This document shows, one piece after another, positions 37,898 through 49,519 of a DNA stretch of 64,000 nucleotides. Both the position numbers and the translations under genes were made by a program. This DNA is from Lepus europaeus (lineage: Eukaryota; Chordata; Mammalia; Lagomorpha; Leporidae). Positions within the stretch are counted from its first letter, which is position 1. Each line of letters begins with the position of its first letter. The stretch lies in NCBI RefSeq assembly GCF_033115175.1, contig NC_084831.1:48330002-48394001 (forward strand). The letters are read 5' to 3'. The notes under the pieces were generated by a model. That model had not been told where the DNA came from and did no database searches. It saw nothing but the letters and a program-made list of their open reading frames with translations.

Positions 37898-37920
37898 AGC
37901 TCTCCTCCTCTTTCTCTCTG

Positions 37921-37961
<41 letters not shown>

Positions 37962-38222
37962 AAACACACAGAGTTTCCATCTGTTGGTTCACTCTCCAGA
38001 TGCAAGTATCGGCCAGGTAAAAATTGGGAGAAAGAAACTCAATCCAGGTCTCCCATGTGGGTGGTGAGGACCCAACTATTTGACCTATCACCTGCTGCCT
38101 CTCAGATGTACATTAGTAAGAATTGGAGTTGGGAGCAGAGCCAGGAGTGGAGCCCAGGTATCCTGATATGAAATGTGGGCATCCCAACTGGTGCCTTCAC
38201 TGCCAGCTCAAATACCTGACCC
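37898..38222 (-). mobile_element. CSINE, minus orientation, with CT/CA microsatellite
   Basis: A diverged copy reads 'ccatctgttggttcactctc', then 'caggtctcccatgtgggtgg'. The (CT)n(CA)n run at 37918-37968 lies in its tail zone. Confidence 0.75.
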
Positions 38223-39332
38223 CCAAGGACAGACTAATATCCATTTCAGGTAAGGAAAATTAGTCATTGACACCGTCCCATTTTAGGGATGAGTAAATGA
38301 GATTTTACTAGGAAATCTAGCAATTCAATACATTTCTACCTTACCTGCAGATTTGAAACTATTAGATCCAGTGGCTACCAACCTCTATTGTTTCTAAGAG
38401 CTCACAATGATTGTCTGCTTGTGATAAATAAATATATTTCAGAACAGGGTATGAATTTTTAATTTACTTTGAATAAAAACAAGGTTTATATTTGGTGGTA
38501 AGAATCGTCTTCTAACACCAAGTAATTAAAAGTCATCATTTATAGAAAAAAAACATAAGATGATTTGTATTCTGAAATACTCAAACTCTCATATGCCATT
38601 TATAAAAAAAAGGAGAGAGAGAAAGATAAAGCCACAGATTTCAAGTATGTAGTTAAAGGAAAACAGAGAAATTTGTTAGTCTCCCATGCATGCAAAAAAC
38701 AAGATTAATACCATCTTTGGCCATTTCCAAGTACAGTGTCTTGGCTCCACAGTACCAGATGACATGGGAACAAAGATCCCTGTGGTCCTACCTGCAATAC
38801 TGTTAGTACTTCTGTAAAAGTAGTACATATATTTTGAAGAATATTTGGAAAACAGAACAAATCTTTTCTGAATCACTGATATCGATCACTCCTCTTTCCC
38901 CCGATTCACTGTCAGCAGTTTGCTTTCATCCCATAGGATCCCTGCAACCCCATAGGGTCCCCACAACCCCTGTGTGGGAGACCTGGCCCTTCCTTGAATC
39001 AGTGCCAAATAAGACGGATTGTTCCTATCCATTTGGTCTCAAGAGGTCTGTGGAGACCTGGCTCTCCTGCTCACCACCTTCTCTCCTCTGGCAAAGGTGC
39101 ATGGAAAGAAAGCACCTGGACTGCTTACAAAGCTCTGTGGGCACCATGCTCACCAAACTGTACACCTGTGTACCTGGAGTCTTGGCCATTCCATGCAAGG
39201 TGTCACCTGATTCCAGTCAACTATGTATCAGAGCTTTGTACCTCACCTCCATCACCCACCTGAATGGCAGCTTCTCAGCGTCATCTAAGAGTTGCAGGAG
39301 AGAACGGTGGCTCCATAGGAGTTTTGGCATTA

Positions 39333-39560
<228 letters not shown>

Positions 39561-40469
39561 TCAGCACTCACCAAGGACAGAGCAGCAGGTACAGAAATTA
39601 GGAGGTGGGGGATGCATAAGTGAGCCAAGGTCCAGGCTCCTTCTTTGTCATGCTGACTCTGGTTTGGCACGTAGATTTTACCAATAGCCTGGGAAAAATG
39701 ATACCTTAAGAGCTGTTGGAAGGAGTAAATGAGATTGTGCCTTTGAAGCATTCCTATTCCATATCATTTAAATTATTTAGCACCATGCATAGGCATATAG
39801 TAGGTGCTATAAACCATGATCAGTATCATGATTTAGTTTGAGTCTCTGTCCCTTGGAGGGTATTTTTAGGGCATCAAATTATTCCACACTTGGCTTTCAC
39901 GCTTTAGAGGGAGTGTTTTCAAACTCAAGTATACCCACTCAAGACCCACTGTGTGTGATGCTCAGGACTTGTCACTTCATACATGGTCAAGAAACAGTTG
40001 TCAACTCGATGAACAAATAAGGGTTAACAAATAGAGCACTGTCCCTTCCTCATGCTGCCTCCAGGAATTTTGCTTGATTTTGCACTTGAAAAAAAAGTAA
40101 ATATTTTCAAGAAGACCATAAGGTAACAATGCTTGCACAGCTGGTTAGCCTGTACTAGCATTCCAGAAAGATCCGCACCATCAGGTAGGTAAGGGGGAAA
40201 GTATTGGAATGAAATCATCAGAATTCATCTTTTTAAATGCTCACACCCATATACAACAGGCTTTTGCTTATAGACTATAAGTCTGTTTGATATAAGCAAT
40301 TAATCCTGCAACCATGGCAATTAGACAAGGCCATTTTTAGACTAGCAGATTGTGGCGCGACTAGCATTGTGTAAGGATTATCAAGTACCCATTTGGACTG
40401 TGCTTGGGTTCAGGGCCAGAAACGAAGCCATGAGCTGCTGTTCTTTTAAACACATCCAGTGCTGTTCTC

Positions 40470-40540
40470 TTTTCCCCTACGTGACCTTGGGCAAGTCACA
40501 CGTGCTCTGTGACAGTTTGCTCATCTGTAAAAGGAAGGGG
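40470..40540 (+). repeat. MIR core
   Basis: The region reads 'gtgaccttgggcaagtcaca', then 'gctcatctgtaaaagg', the conserved MIR core. Confidence 0.7.
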
Positions 40541-41477
40541 CTATGTTGTAAGATCCCTTCAGACTTTCCTCGCTTCAGAGCCTCACAGTTCTGTAATCGC
40601 GAGTGCCCAGGATGAAGCTGTTAGTCCATGGACGAAGGAGAAAATGAGCTGTCCAGCTTCCCTGGGGACAGGAGCTGTGGCTCCTCCCCTAGTGGCTGCT
40701 CTGGACATCAGGTGTTGGGAGCAGGACCGCTGTGCCTGGATTCCCTGGTGGCAGCTGTGGGCAGCAGGGTCTGGTGTCATCTGTCTGCAGTGGTGGGTCA
40801 CGGCCTCTTCTCCGTGATGTGCATCTCTCCAATGAACCGTAGCACCGTTCCCCAGTTTGCACTACTGTTCAGTGCCCAGAGGAGCTGTCCTTACCCAACA
40901 GCTTCAACAGGCACAGCTGTGGCTGACTGCTCTCTGCCTTCCCCTGGGGAAATGGTATGAGAGGGGCCAGTTCTCCTGGCCACTGGGTTGCTTTTGAAAA
41001 CATCCAGCACTGGGATTGGATTTTTTGCTTTGCTTTGGATTTTTCTTTTCACTTTCAAACGAAGGCTCCTGAGGTTCTCTGAGCTGACCTGCAGGCACTG
41101 ACTGAGACAGCCTGGCTGGAGCTGTGGCTGGGAATCCAGAGCCCCCTGGGAAGCTCAGTAAGTTCCAGGTCCTGGTCTGCCAAGGACAAGGCAGGGAGGA
41201 GGGGAAGTGGAAGCAAAAAGGAGGAAGAGGGGGAAGGAAAGAGGGCAAGGAGAGAGGAGAGGTCAGAACAGAAGGGCAGAGATGCTTCCTGCACTGGGCT
41301 GACCTCTATACTTTGCCTGGCTCACGGTAGGTGCTGACACATGCCCCGTCACCATTCATGTACTCTGGAATTTCTTGCCCTCCATCCCGACTAGATCATG
41401 AGTTCCTCCTAGTCAAGAAGCACATCTGTTCATGTCTCTCTTCCCAGTGGCAATGTCTTGGAATTGGGATAGGCTCA

Positions 41478-41483
41478 TTTATT
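41478..41483 (-). terminator. DAB1: Candidate intronic poly(A) signal AATAAA
   Basis: A canonical AATAAA on the transcribed strand lies about 190 nt downstream of the 41672-41734 exon and about 117 nt after the read-through stop at 41600-41602. A truncated mouse Dab1 of 271 residues has been described and attributed to alternative polyadenylation near this place in the protein. Use of this rabbit signal is inferred, and the hexamer could also be chance or L2-derived. Confidence 0.4.
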
Positions 41484-41671
41484 TCTCAAAACAGAGACAT
41501 AGTTCACAATTCAAGGTCCAGGATAGCTAGTGAACTTGCCCAAGTCACACAACTAGAAGGAGCTGCAGCTCTCAGCAGCCTTGCTCCCAGAGCCTACTGT
41601 CATGCCCCTGAGCAACCAAGGAAAGAAAAGGCAGGAAGGAATGCAGGGCTCCGAGGGTGCTGCATACTTAC

Positions 41672-41734
41672 GGGGGGAGAGGTTATATCAGGAGGGGTGG
41701 ACATGTCCCCAAAAAGTTCTAATTGGGTCACAGC
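41672..41734 (-). CDS. DAB1: DAB1 exon encoding [12 protein letters not shown] (63 nt, 21 codons)
   Basis: The 21 residues start [10 protein letters not shown] and end DITSPP, matching DAB1 just after the tyrosine-rich segment. The acceptor is cag at 41735-41736 and the donor gtaagta at 41670-41671. The exon is phase 0 at both ends, so it can be joined to 7c or directly to the constitutive exon before 7b. If the donor is not used, the frame runs on for 23 codons to a TGA at 41600-41602, followed by a minus-strand AATAAA at 41478-41483, a possible short isoform. Confidence 0.95.
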
Positions 41735-42965
41735 CTGAAAAGACAGAAAGACAACCACGTAACCACAAGGGATGCTGATGCTCCTGGGAATTGCTTTAAC
41801 AACAGGACATTTCCTTTGCATCATGACCCTATGAGTGGTAAGTCCAGTTAGTTATTCCCAAACCCCACAATTTCAAAGGCAACATCTCAGATGCAACCAG
41901 GTTCGATTTGTGCTTCAGAATGTCTGGTTGTTTATCCAGGCTTGGTCAAGACTGCCCATCAGCAACATCCCATAAGAAAAAGTAATGCCTTGCACAGCTC
42001 TTTACTGTCAAATACCAGCACAGGGAGGAAGGCAAACCCATTATCGGTGTTCTGCTGTCACGAGTGTATTCACACATATGAGGTACCTTCCGTGTGTGAA
42101 TACAGCAAAGCTTGACTTCATGCTTACTTCTCATAAGTGCATCCAATAACACTAATCTTGGGAAGTAAGAATCACCCCATTTCTGCAGCTGAGTAACTCG
42201 AGTCTAATGGAGGTGATATCAAGGTCACCCAGGCCAGGATTCAAATTTTCTGTATACAGAGCATGCAGTCAAATATGTAGCCCCTTAAAGAGTCCATGTT
42301 AGAACTAAAAAAAGTGTAGCTGGAGGAAAAGAAAACATTTCATTTAATACCAGGAAGGGCATCAAAATGAGCCCAAAATATACACGATCAATCACTCCCA
42401 GGAACTCCATCCCTGCAGCCACTTTATCATCCATCCTCCCATCTATCACACAAGGGTGTCTGAGCAAGGCCAGCCACAGCAGTGGAAGAAGCCCTTTCAG
42501 ACAGACTTAGAAATTAATCTGCAAGCATGCCCTGCTTCAGATACTGTGCAGAGTTTCCGGCTAGGAACCAAACAGCCTGACTTTATTACAAGAAAATATA
42601 ATCGCATGCTCTGTGCAAATCTGTCTACTGAGGGAAACCCACTCTCCACTCCTCCTCATACTTTAAGTGCTAGTTTCTCACTGAAGGAACCTAAAGACAC
42701 CACTCAAGAGAAGGCACAGGGAGAAGGCCCGCTGCCCTGTCATGCAGGGGACCTACACACAACTTCTACTCTCAGGTCGTGACAGGATCTCTAGGAGTCG
42801 CACAAGGAAAGGAATGTTTTTTCCTCCTGTCAAGTGAGTGAGCTCTGGGCTGAGGGGATGGTCCCACACCTGGGGATATACTCAGGGATCTACCCCCCAG
42901 AGCTACTGCTCCCTCAGCTAGATGATGGAGATGCTAGTATTTCCTGTGCTGATTGACAATATTAC

Positions 42966-43302
42966 GGTTGAGTCTCCCTAATCTGAAAATATGAAATCCA
43001 AAGTGCTCCAAAATCTACAATTTTTTGGGTACCCACAAGATGCCGCAACTGGAAAATCCCACATCTGACCTCTCTTGAAGAGTCTCATCAACATGCTGGC
43101 ATGCTAAAACCACTGAATAATACTGCCTTCCAGCTATGTGTGTAAGGTGTATACGAAACGTAAATGAACTTTGTGTTTAGACTTTGGTCCCATCCTCAAG
43201 ATATCTTATTATGTATATGCAAATATTCCAAAATCTGGAAAAAATCAAAATCCAAAACACTTCTTGCCCCAAGCATTTCAGATAACAGATACTCAACTGG
43301 TA
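42966..43302. mobile_element. Tigger-type DNA transposon remnant with inverted ends
   Basis: The left end ttgagtctccctaatctgaa and the right end (reverse complement ttgagtatctgttatctgaa) form a terminal inverted repeat. The interior 'atatgcaaatattccaaaat' is typical of this MITE family. No transposase is left. Confidence 0.75.
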
Positions 43303-43494
43303 ATACGGCAGGACTTTCTTGGAGGTTTAGCTAGGCCTAGTTAAAAAGGCACAAAAGAATCTTTCTGCTGAAAAGAAAGCAGCTGAGCCTTGCTGACCAA
43401 CTTTGAACTCTTCCTCCCCCTGGAGCTTTCAGACCGAACAGCAGTCCCTGATCCATTGCAGGACCCTACAAGTACTCATTCCCTTCCCAACCAC

Positions 43495-43610
43495 ACAATA
43501 CTTTTCCCAGAAATGTTGAACAGCTGTTAGGTGGGAGCTCTGTCCTAGGTGCTGGAAACAGGACGAGAAATGCCTAGTCTCTGCCTTCAGGGAGCTCCTA
43601 GGAGGAAATC
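43495..43610 (+). repeat. L2-like fragment
   Basis: The phrases 'gttaggtgggagctctgtcc' and 'ctgccttcagggagctccta' match the L2 3' region. Confidence 0.55.
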
Positions 43611-44689
43611 ATTTCAAAATGACGTGTCAGGAAAAGTGATGGAGCTCTCTCTGGGGTGCAGGGGGAGCACCTCAAAGGGCAGGCAGCCAGCTTTGGGCAG
43701 AGAAGTCTCATGAGGGTCCTCTAAAGAAAAGATCTCAAATCTGAGTCTTGAAGGACAGATGAGACTGCAGGAGTGAGGAGGCTAGAGGCCCAACAGCATG
43801 GGCAGGTGGGGAGAGAAGCCGTTGTGGGTTAACTGCATGCAGGTGGGAGACAGGAGGTGGGTGGAGCAAGGTAGGGTGGGCTTGAGTGCATTTCAGTCAT
43901 TGCCACCAGCCCTTTACTAACCAGATGCCTCCTCCTAGGACAGCAGTGCAGCAGCCATTGGGAGCAAGGTGGCCGGTGTGCTGGGTGCTCCCCCAAACCT
44001 GGCTGGACACTCAGTGCTTTCCGTGGGTAAATCTTCTTCAGCCCATCAGCCATGTTTCATAGGATTTGATACAGCTCTGCTAGCCCTTTAGACTCTCCCA
44101 AATTCAGAAAAGGAATCACTCTATTTAATGAATTCAAATCATGCTTCCAGGCCGATTGGAACGCCACGCTTTTAAAATGGCTCACAACTATTTTCAGTGT
44201 TAGGAAAATATTAAAATGAAGTTAATAATTAAGTCACACAATTTACATTTCAAATATGTTGAACTCGTGGCATACTTTTACTAACATCATAAATAGAATT
44301 TATTGGCTAATTTTCTCCTTAAGCACAACTTTTAAAATAACCTTCATTCGTGAGATATAGACTTTCCTTTTGCCAGATGATTTTCACTCAAGGATTAAAC
44401 GAGAAAAACACGCAGAGGCATAAAACATAGATTGTTATTTCATTCCATTGAATTTGCTGTTTCAATAGAATCTTGAGTTAATTAAATTTTATAGAAAAGG
44501 GGAATTCTTGGGCTATAAAATTAAAAATAATCCTAATAACCACATATGATTGAGAATCAGGAATAGTACCTACTTTCACAGCCCTCCTTCTCATGTTAAC
44601 CCCAGTCCTTTAATTTGTAACCTAATAAACCATGTTCTATCTGAAAATATTATCCTAATTAATCATATTAAAGGACCCAAGAGAATAAA

Positions 44690-44870
44690 ACTAATAATTT
44701 CCATTTGTAAGACACTTTACAGTTTACCATGCACTCTCAAATACATTATCATCACGTCGGACACTCCTTGAGCACTGCAAAGTGGGCTATCATTGTCTTC
44801 ATTTCACAGATGAATTAACTGAGACTGAGTTAAGAGATCTGCCTGTGATCAAAGAGGCAGAAGCTAAGAT
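44690..44870 (+). repeat. MIR
   Basis: It includes 'cattgtcttcatttcacaga' and 'tgaattaactgagactgag', a clear MIR core. Confidence 0.75.
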
Positions 44871-45214
44871 GGACTTGACCCACCAGCGTCTTGCTTATCT
44901 CTCACTTTGTCAAACCCTAGTTAGCCTTGCTAAATGGTCAAAATCCAGCACTACAATATTCTCTAACCAGAAGCCAGGGTTCCTATGAGGTCTGCCATGA
45001 GGCTTAGCCCCTTGAGGTCACCTAGTTATCTGAATGGCATCTCAAGGTCCCACTGGCCATGGAGTAAGGCTCTTTTATTACTGACATTTCTCTGTACTGT
45101 CTTCAAGCCCCGAGGGATGGAACTTTACATGGCAGATTTTACTCCATCATTATGCCCCTGCACATTTTCCAGGGATACTGGAAGCTGCTGGGGTCAGTGG
45201 AGAATAGCTTAGTG

Positions 45215-45500
45215 GGTCACATTTGGTACAGCTACTGGACTCTGCTTAGGAAGCCTGCATCCCATATTAGAGCACCCTGTGTGAGTCCCAGCTCCACCCT
45301 CCATTGCAGGTTCCTTCTAATGCAGAGCTTGGAAGGCAGCAGGTGATGACTCCAGTATGTGGGTCCCTACATCCACATGGGAGGCCTACGTGGAGTCCCT
45401 GGCTCCTGGTGTCTATCTGGCCTGGAGGAAGAAAGCCAGCAAAAGGGAAATCTGTTTGGCTATATGATTCTGCCTTTAAAATAAAAATAAACAATTTAAA
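45215..45500 (+). mobile_element. CSINE, strongly degraded
   Basis: Scattered matches include 'gcatcccatattagagcacc', 'ctacatccacatgggaggcc' and an A/T-rich end 'ctttaaaataaaaataaac'. It is an old copy. Confidence 0.6.
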
Positions 45501-45929
45501 AATTAAAAAAATAAGAAGTGGCTTAGATGTTAGAGGTAGCCCTTGAATGTCTCTGTCAGACTTGCTATCTCTGCAGCCATTCTTTGTATTGGACAAGGTG
45601 GCTTCCCGGGAACATCTGGAGTGCTGTCCAATGCTCTCAAGCTGAGTCCTGGCCCCTGGATCCTCCTAAAGAGAAATTCTGAAGGCACCCCTATGCAGGC
45701 TGGGATGTCACGGGCTGATCACCAAAACCCCTTCTCACTGACACATTCCTTATTCTTTGGCATCAGGAGCTCCCCATGATACTTCCATCAACAAAGACAC
45801 GGAGATCCCTACCCTGCATCAGCTCCTGTGACAATACCATGGGAAACAGTGACAAGTAAGGCACTCCTAGTGTTAGGAGCCAGCTGTTTTATAGAAAGCT
45901 ACACCCAAAGAGACAATCATTGCAGTGTT

Positions 45930-46282
45930 TTCTTTTTTTTTTTTTTTTTTTTTTTGACAGGTAGAGTGGACAGTGAGAGAGAGTGATGGAGAGAAAGGTC
46001 TTCCTTTCCCATTGGTTTACCTTCCAATGGCCGCCGCGGCCAGTGCGCTGCGGCCAGTACATCGCGCTGATCCGAAGGCAGGAGCCAGGTGCTTCTCCTG
46101 GTCTCCCATGGGGTGCAGGGCCCAAGCACTTGGGCCATCCTCCACTGCACTCCCAGGCCACAGCAGAGAGCTGGCCTTTAAGAGGGGCAACCGGGACAGA
46201 ATCCGGCTCCCCGACCAAGACTAGAACCCGGTGTGCCGATGCCGCAGGCGGAGGATTAACCTATTGAGCCACGGCGCGGGCC
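45930..46282 (-). mobile_element. CSINE, young copy with TSD
   Basis: A T-rich tail and tgacaggtagagtggacagt lead to ccacggcgcgggc. The duplication cattgcagtgtt is at 45918-45929 and 46283-46294. Confidence 0.93.
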
Positions 46283-47233
46283 CATTGCAGTGTTATAGAA
46301 GACAGACACACAGGGAGTTATGAAAAGAGAAGCCATCTCAGATCCTTTGCACATGCTGCACCTCCTCCCTAGAACTTATATTCCTTCCCCCATTGTCTTT
46401 CCCACCCATCCTTCAGGACACAAAGTAGAAGACTTTCTTCTAATTCAAAACATAGCCTATCTGATACTTCATTTTGTGATTTGCTGGCTTGGGGGAACAC
46501 AGAATTCATCTGGGGAAAAATACTTCTGCTTGGTTCCCAACTCTAGAGGTTCTGGATTAACTGGCTTGAGTCACGTCACTGGAACTTTGAAAAGCTTTCC
46601 TTATGATTCTAAATTGCTGCCAGGGTTGACAATCTCTTGTCTAGAAGCCTCCTAGCACCTTGTATTCAGGGGTGACAACATTCACTGGCCACTGCTTCAG
46701 CCAAACTGAACAAGCACTGGCTGCAAATCAGTACGTCTATGTTAGAATATACTGGATCAAGAGCAGCCTTGCCTATTTTTGACTCTCAGTGGTGTATTTG
46801 TCATATCCTGTTTATGAATTCCTACCACACCATGTTTTAGCAAACTACCAAATGCTAAGGTATCCTATCCTATCTTATCCTTTCCCATCCTGACCTATGC
46901 AATGTCACCCTAGGTTATGCTATAAGCTTTTTCCTTGCTGTGCCTCTAACACTATTGGAATGCAGAGGACATGGTAGGGACTTCATAAATATTTGCTGAA
47001 TAATGCAGTGCCCTCTTCTCTCCAGCACACACTCTCTTACACACAAGCACACGTGAGTGTACACACACTTCCATTCTGCGCCACCCATAATCTTCCTGTG
47101 AACATTAGAAAGGGCACCAATTGGGACAACATAGAATGGGGTGCCTGCCATCCAAACAAGTGGGTGAGGAAAACAGGCAATGTAGGAGAATGACCAGAGT
47201 GACCTGCATTCAGTGAGAACCTCGAGGCCTTAC

Positions 47234-47281
47234 CTTTGTTGCCTCAAAAATCTCATCCAAGTCCACGGGCAGGTTTCTGTT
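47234..47281 (-). CDS. DAB1: DAB1 alternative exon 7c (48 nt, 16 codons)
   Basis: The exon reads NRNLPVDLDEIFEATK. Its acceptor is tggttacag (AG at 47282-47283) and its donor gtaagg (GT at 47232-47233). It is phase 0 at both ends and joins in frame to the next exon, [12 protein letters not shown]. It is the second half of the 33-residue insert. Five further YCAY motifs lie in the about 80 nt downstream of its donor. The product is acidic with no catalytic motif; I infer a role in protein interaction only. Confidence 0.9.
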
Positions 47282-47372
47282 CTGTAACCACAAGGCACGA
47301 GTGATGAGCATGGGATGAATGATGGGATGATGTCATGAAACAGTTAAGCAGACAGGGCCCTCTCAGTCTTAC
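47282..47372 (-). other. DAB1: Short intron between exons 7b and 7c (91 nt)
   Basis: The intron begins gtaaga and ends tggttacag on the minus strand. At 91 nt it is very short for this gene, whose other introns here run from 364 nt to more than 16 kb. Its middle holds eight YCAY tetramers (RTGR on the plus strand) between 47301 and 47338. It may be spliced out as a unit with 7b and 7c, which fits their reported joint inclusion. Confidence 0.85.
47301..47338 (-). promoter_or_regulatory. YCAY cluster, candidate NOVA-binding intronic splicing element
   Basis: On the transcribed strand, YCAY occurs at plus positions 47301, 47304, 47310, 47315, 47319, 47322, 47327 and 47335. That is eight motifs in 38 nt, inside the intron between 7b and 7c. 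NOVA1 and NOVA2 KH domains bind clustered YCAY, and Nova2 is reported to control this exon pair in mouse. Function in this species is inferred. Confidence 0.65.
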
Positions 47373-47423
47373 CGGGATGGCTGCAGCAAACCGTTCTTCA
47401 AAATCCTCAAACGGATGGCTGTT
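47373..47423 (-). CDS. DAB1: DAB1 alternative exon 7b (51 nt, 17 codons)
   Basis: The exon reads NSHPFEDFEERFAAAIP on the minus strand. It is bounded by a cacag acceptor (AG at 47424-47425) and a gtaaga donor (GT at 47371-47372). It starts and ends in phase 0 and joins exactly to the 48-nt exon 91 nt downstream. Together they make a 33-residue insert, which equals the difference between the 588- and 555-residue human DAB1 isoforms. In mouse this pair is the Nova2-regulated exon 7b/7c cassette; inclusion yields Dab1.7bc, which interferes with Reelin-dependent migration. Assignment to 7b rests on position, length and adjacent sequence. The acidic and aromatic FEDF stretch resembles endocytic adaptor motifs, but that is only a resemblance. 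Confidence 0.9.
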
Positions 47424-47425
47424 CT

Positions 47426-47484
47426 GTGATGAATGAGGATGAAGTGAGTGACACACAAATGACATGGATTTATGAGTTTAATGA
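47426..47484 (-). promoter_or_regulatory. YCAY cluster overlapping the exon 7b acceptor region
   Basis: Ten YCAY tetramers on the transcribed strand start at plus positions 47426, 47429, 47433, 47439, 47444, 47448, 47459, 47464, 47472 and 47481. They lie within 59 nt immediately upstream of exon 7b and overlap its pyrimidine tract. NOVA bound upstream of, or within, an exon usually causes skipping, which fits the reported increase of 7bc inclusion when Nova2 is lost. Confidence 0.65.
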
Positions 47485-47797
47485 CGACGCTATCTACAGT
47501 TTACACTCCCGTGGTCTCAGTGGGCGGGAGCTGCTCCCAATGTGCTGTGAAAATCCTGGAATATGTTTCCAGCATAAGCAGATGACAGAATATGCTGCTG
47601 ACTAGGAAATACAGGGGTGGTAAATCTGCACGTTTGAAGTCCATGTTCCTGCAATGACAGACACTACCCAGCGAATCTCAACAGCCAACGACAAGCAAAA
47701 ATGCTTCAATGAGATTTTACCTTTAATAGGAAAAAAAATGTCATCTTGGGCTTTAGCTACATTTAGCTCTATGGAACAGCTAGCTTTGTATGTGACT

Positions 47798-48110
47798 TTT
47801 TTAAAAAAAACAAGAGTTATTTATTTATTTGAAAAGTAGAGCTAGAGACAGGAGAGACAAAGAGGGAGAGGTCTTCCATCTGCTGGTTCACTCTCCAAAT
47901 GCCTGCAACAGTCACGGCTACGAAGCCAGGAACACCATCTAGGTTTCCCACATTGGGGGCAGGAGTCCAAGCACTTGAGTCATCATCAGCTATCTTCCCA
48001 GGCATATTAGCAAGGTGCTGAATCAGGAGTGGAGCAGCCAAGATTCAAATCAGTTCTTGATATGGAATGTCAGGGTCTTAACCTGCTGTGAATGCTACAA
48101 TGCTGGCCCC
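47798..48110 (-). mobile_element. CSINE, minus orientation, with head-end tandem array
   Basis: It starts ttatttatttgaaaagtaga, with central 'ctaggtttcccacattgggg'. Its tRNA-derived head is duplicated into a 33-bp tandem array that runs on to 48208. Confidence 0.85.
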
Positions 48111-48208
48111 TTAACCTGCTATGTGTGCCACATGGTGGCCCCTTGACCTGCTGTGCATGCCACAATGCTGGCCCCTTGACCTGCTGTGTGTGCCACAATG
48201 CCAGCCCC
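48078..48208. repeat. 33-bp tandem repeat, four units, derived from a CSINE head
   Basis: Units are at 48078-48110, 48111-48142 (one base shorter), 48143-48175 and 48176-48208. Each reads about ttgacctgctgtg, then tgccacaatgctggcccc. The first unit is the natural end of the adjacent SINE. Confidence 0.92.
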
Positions 48209-49519
48209 TTGTATATGCCTTTGACTATGTTTGTTCTCTCTGCCTAACACTGTTTTTTCCACAAGCTCAAGGCTCACCAAATTCTTCAAACCAGCTGAAA
48301 AGCCATCTCTTGACCTTCTGCGCTGAAAATCCTCATGTAAAACCCTCAGTACATTATCTGTGGCTCTGACGGGTGAGCTCCCACGAGCAGGAGCTGTGCA
48401 GGGTTTATTCCGGAATCCCCAGCAACTGACAGAGGGCCCAGCACACAGCACTGCTCAAAGTGCTGTGTGAATGAATGTCTTTCTTAAAAGTAACTGGAGG
48501 ATGTCCAAATTTAATTCTGCTTTTTGACTGCCCTATTGCATATTACAGATAATCTATATAATATCTAATTTATACACATATTTTAATGACCTGTTTGGGC
48601 TTATATGTACAAGCAAATTATTCTGAGTTATTTCCAAGAAGTGTAGCATTAATGTGAAGCTGCTAATATTAACATTAACATGGCAATCTTCAGCATGAAC
48701 AGAAGTAATTGCATCATTTTCCAATTTTTGAGGAATGCTTCGTATTGGCAGTGCAGCAGTAGAGAAACTGCCACCCATGACCTCCACGTGCTGCTCATTT
48801 GGCAGGAATTCCTTTGCCCTGTCTGTAGAAACCATGATTGTTGCTTCCCTGGCCCACATCATAGGGTGCAGAGGAGAGCTGTAGAAGCAAAGTGCCTGTG
48901 CCCACCAAGGCAGGGCCTTGGGCCAAGCCCCAGGGAATCCTGCAATCAGCCACCTGTTTCTATCAGCCATGGGCTGACGAAGACCAGGATTCCACTGTAG
49001 CTACAAAGAGAGGAGAAGCCACCACGTCAAACAATCACATAAATTGTTATTATCATTATTTGGCCAGAGGTGAGGATAGGTAGGCAGACAATATTAGTCT
49101 AAGTGATCCTGTAATCTATGGTGTGGCCAGAAAGGTTAAGGTTATGTCGCTACATCCTTTATAAATCCACACACTCCTAGGGATTTATAGCAGAGCCCCT
49201 ACCAACTAGCTCTGGGTCATAACTTTTAATAAAAACATTTTTTAGTGTCCAAAATCTCATTACATCTGTCCAATATAAAGAAGCAAATGGCTTCAGAGCA
49301 TGATGGATGAATTAAATAAATTTGAAAAACAGCCTATGGTGGAGTCTCATAAAAACCTCACCATGTCCCACATAATGAAAATGTGGGAGGATAACCAGTG
49401 TCGGTGTGAGCCTGTCACCTTCCTGGTGACAGAAGAGGAGGCCTTGGGTGAGGCAAGGAGCAGAGGTGGGATGAGGCGAGGTTTGTGAATTCTGATGCAG
49501 CTTGGTCTGGGTGTTTGAT

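Larger units (their letters stand above)
41735..47233 (-). other. DAB1: DAB1 intron between exon 7c and the AVTQ exon
   Basis: This is a 5.5-kb intron. It contains a young CSINE (45930-46282), a degraded CSINE (about 45215-45500), a MIR (about 44690-44870), a Tigger-type DNA transposon with inverted ends (42966-43302), an L2-like segment (about 43495-43610), and an AT-rich unique segment at 44080-44560. No other exon is visible. Confidence 0.85.

Noticed and set aside
48850-48875. Minus-strand tyrosine-aspartate-valine codons considered as the upstream YDVPKSQP exon
   Set aside because: The next codon is glycine and the surrounding frame does not match DAB1.
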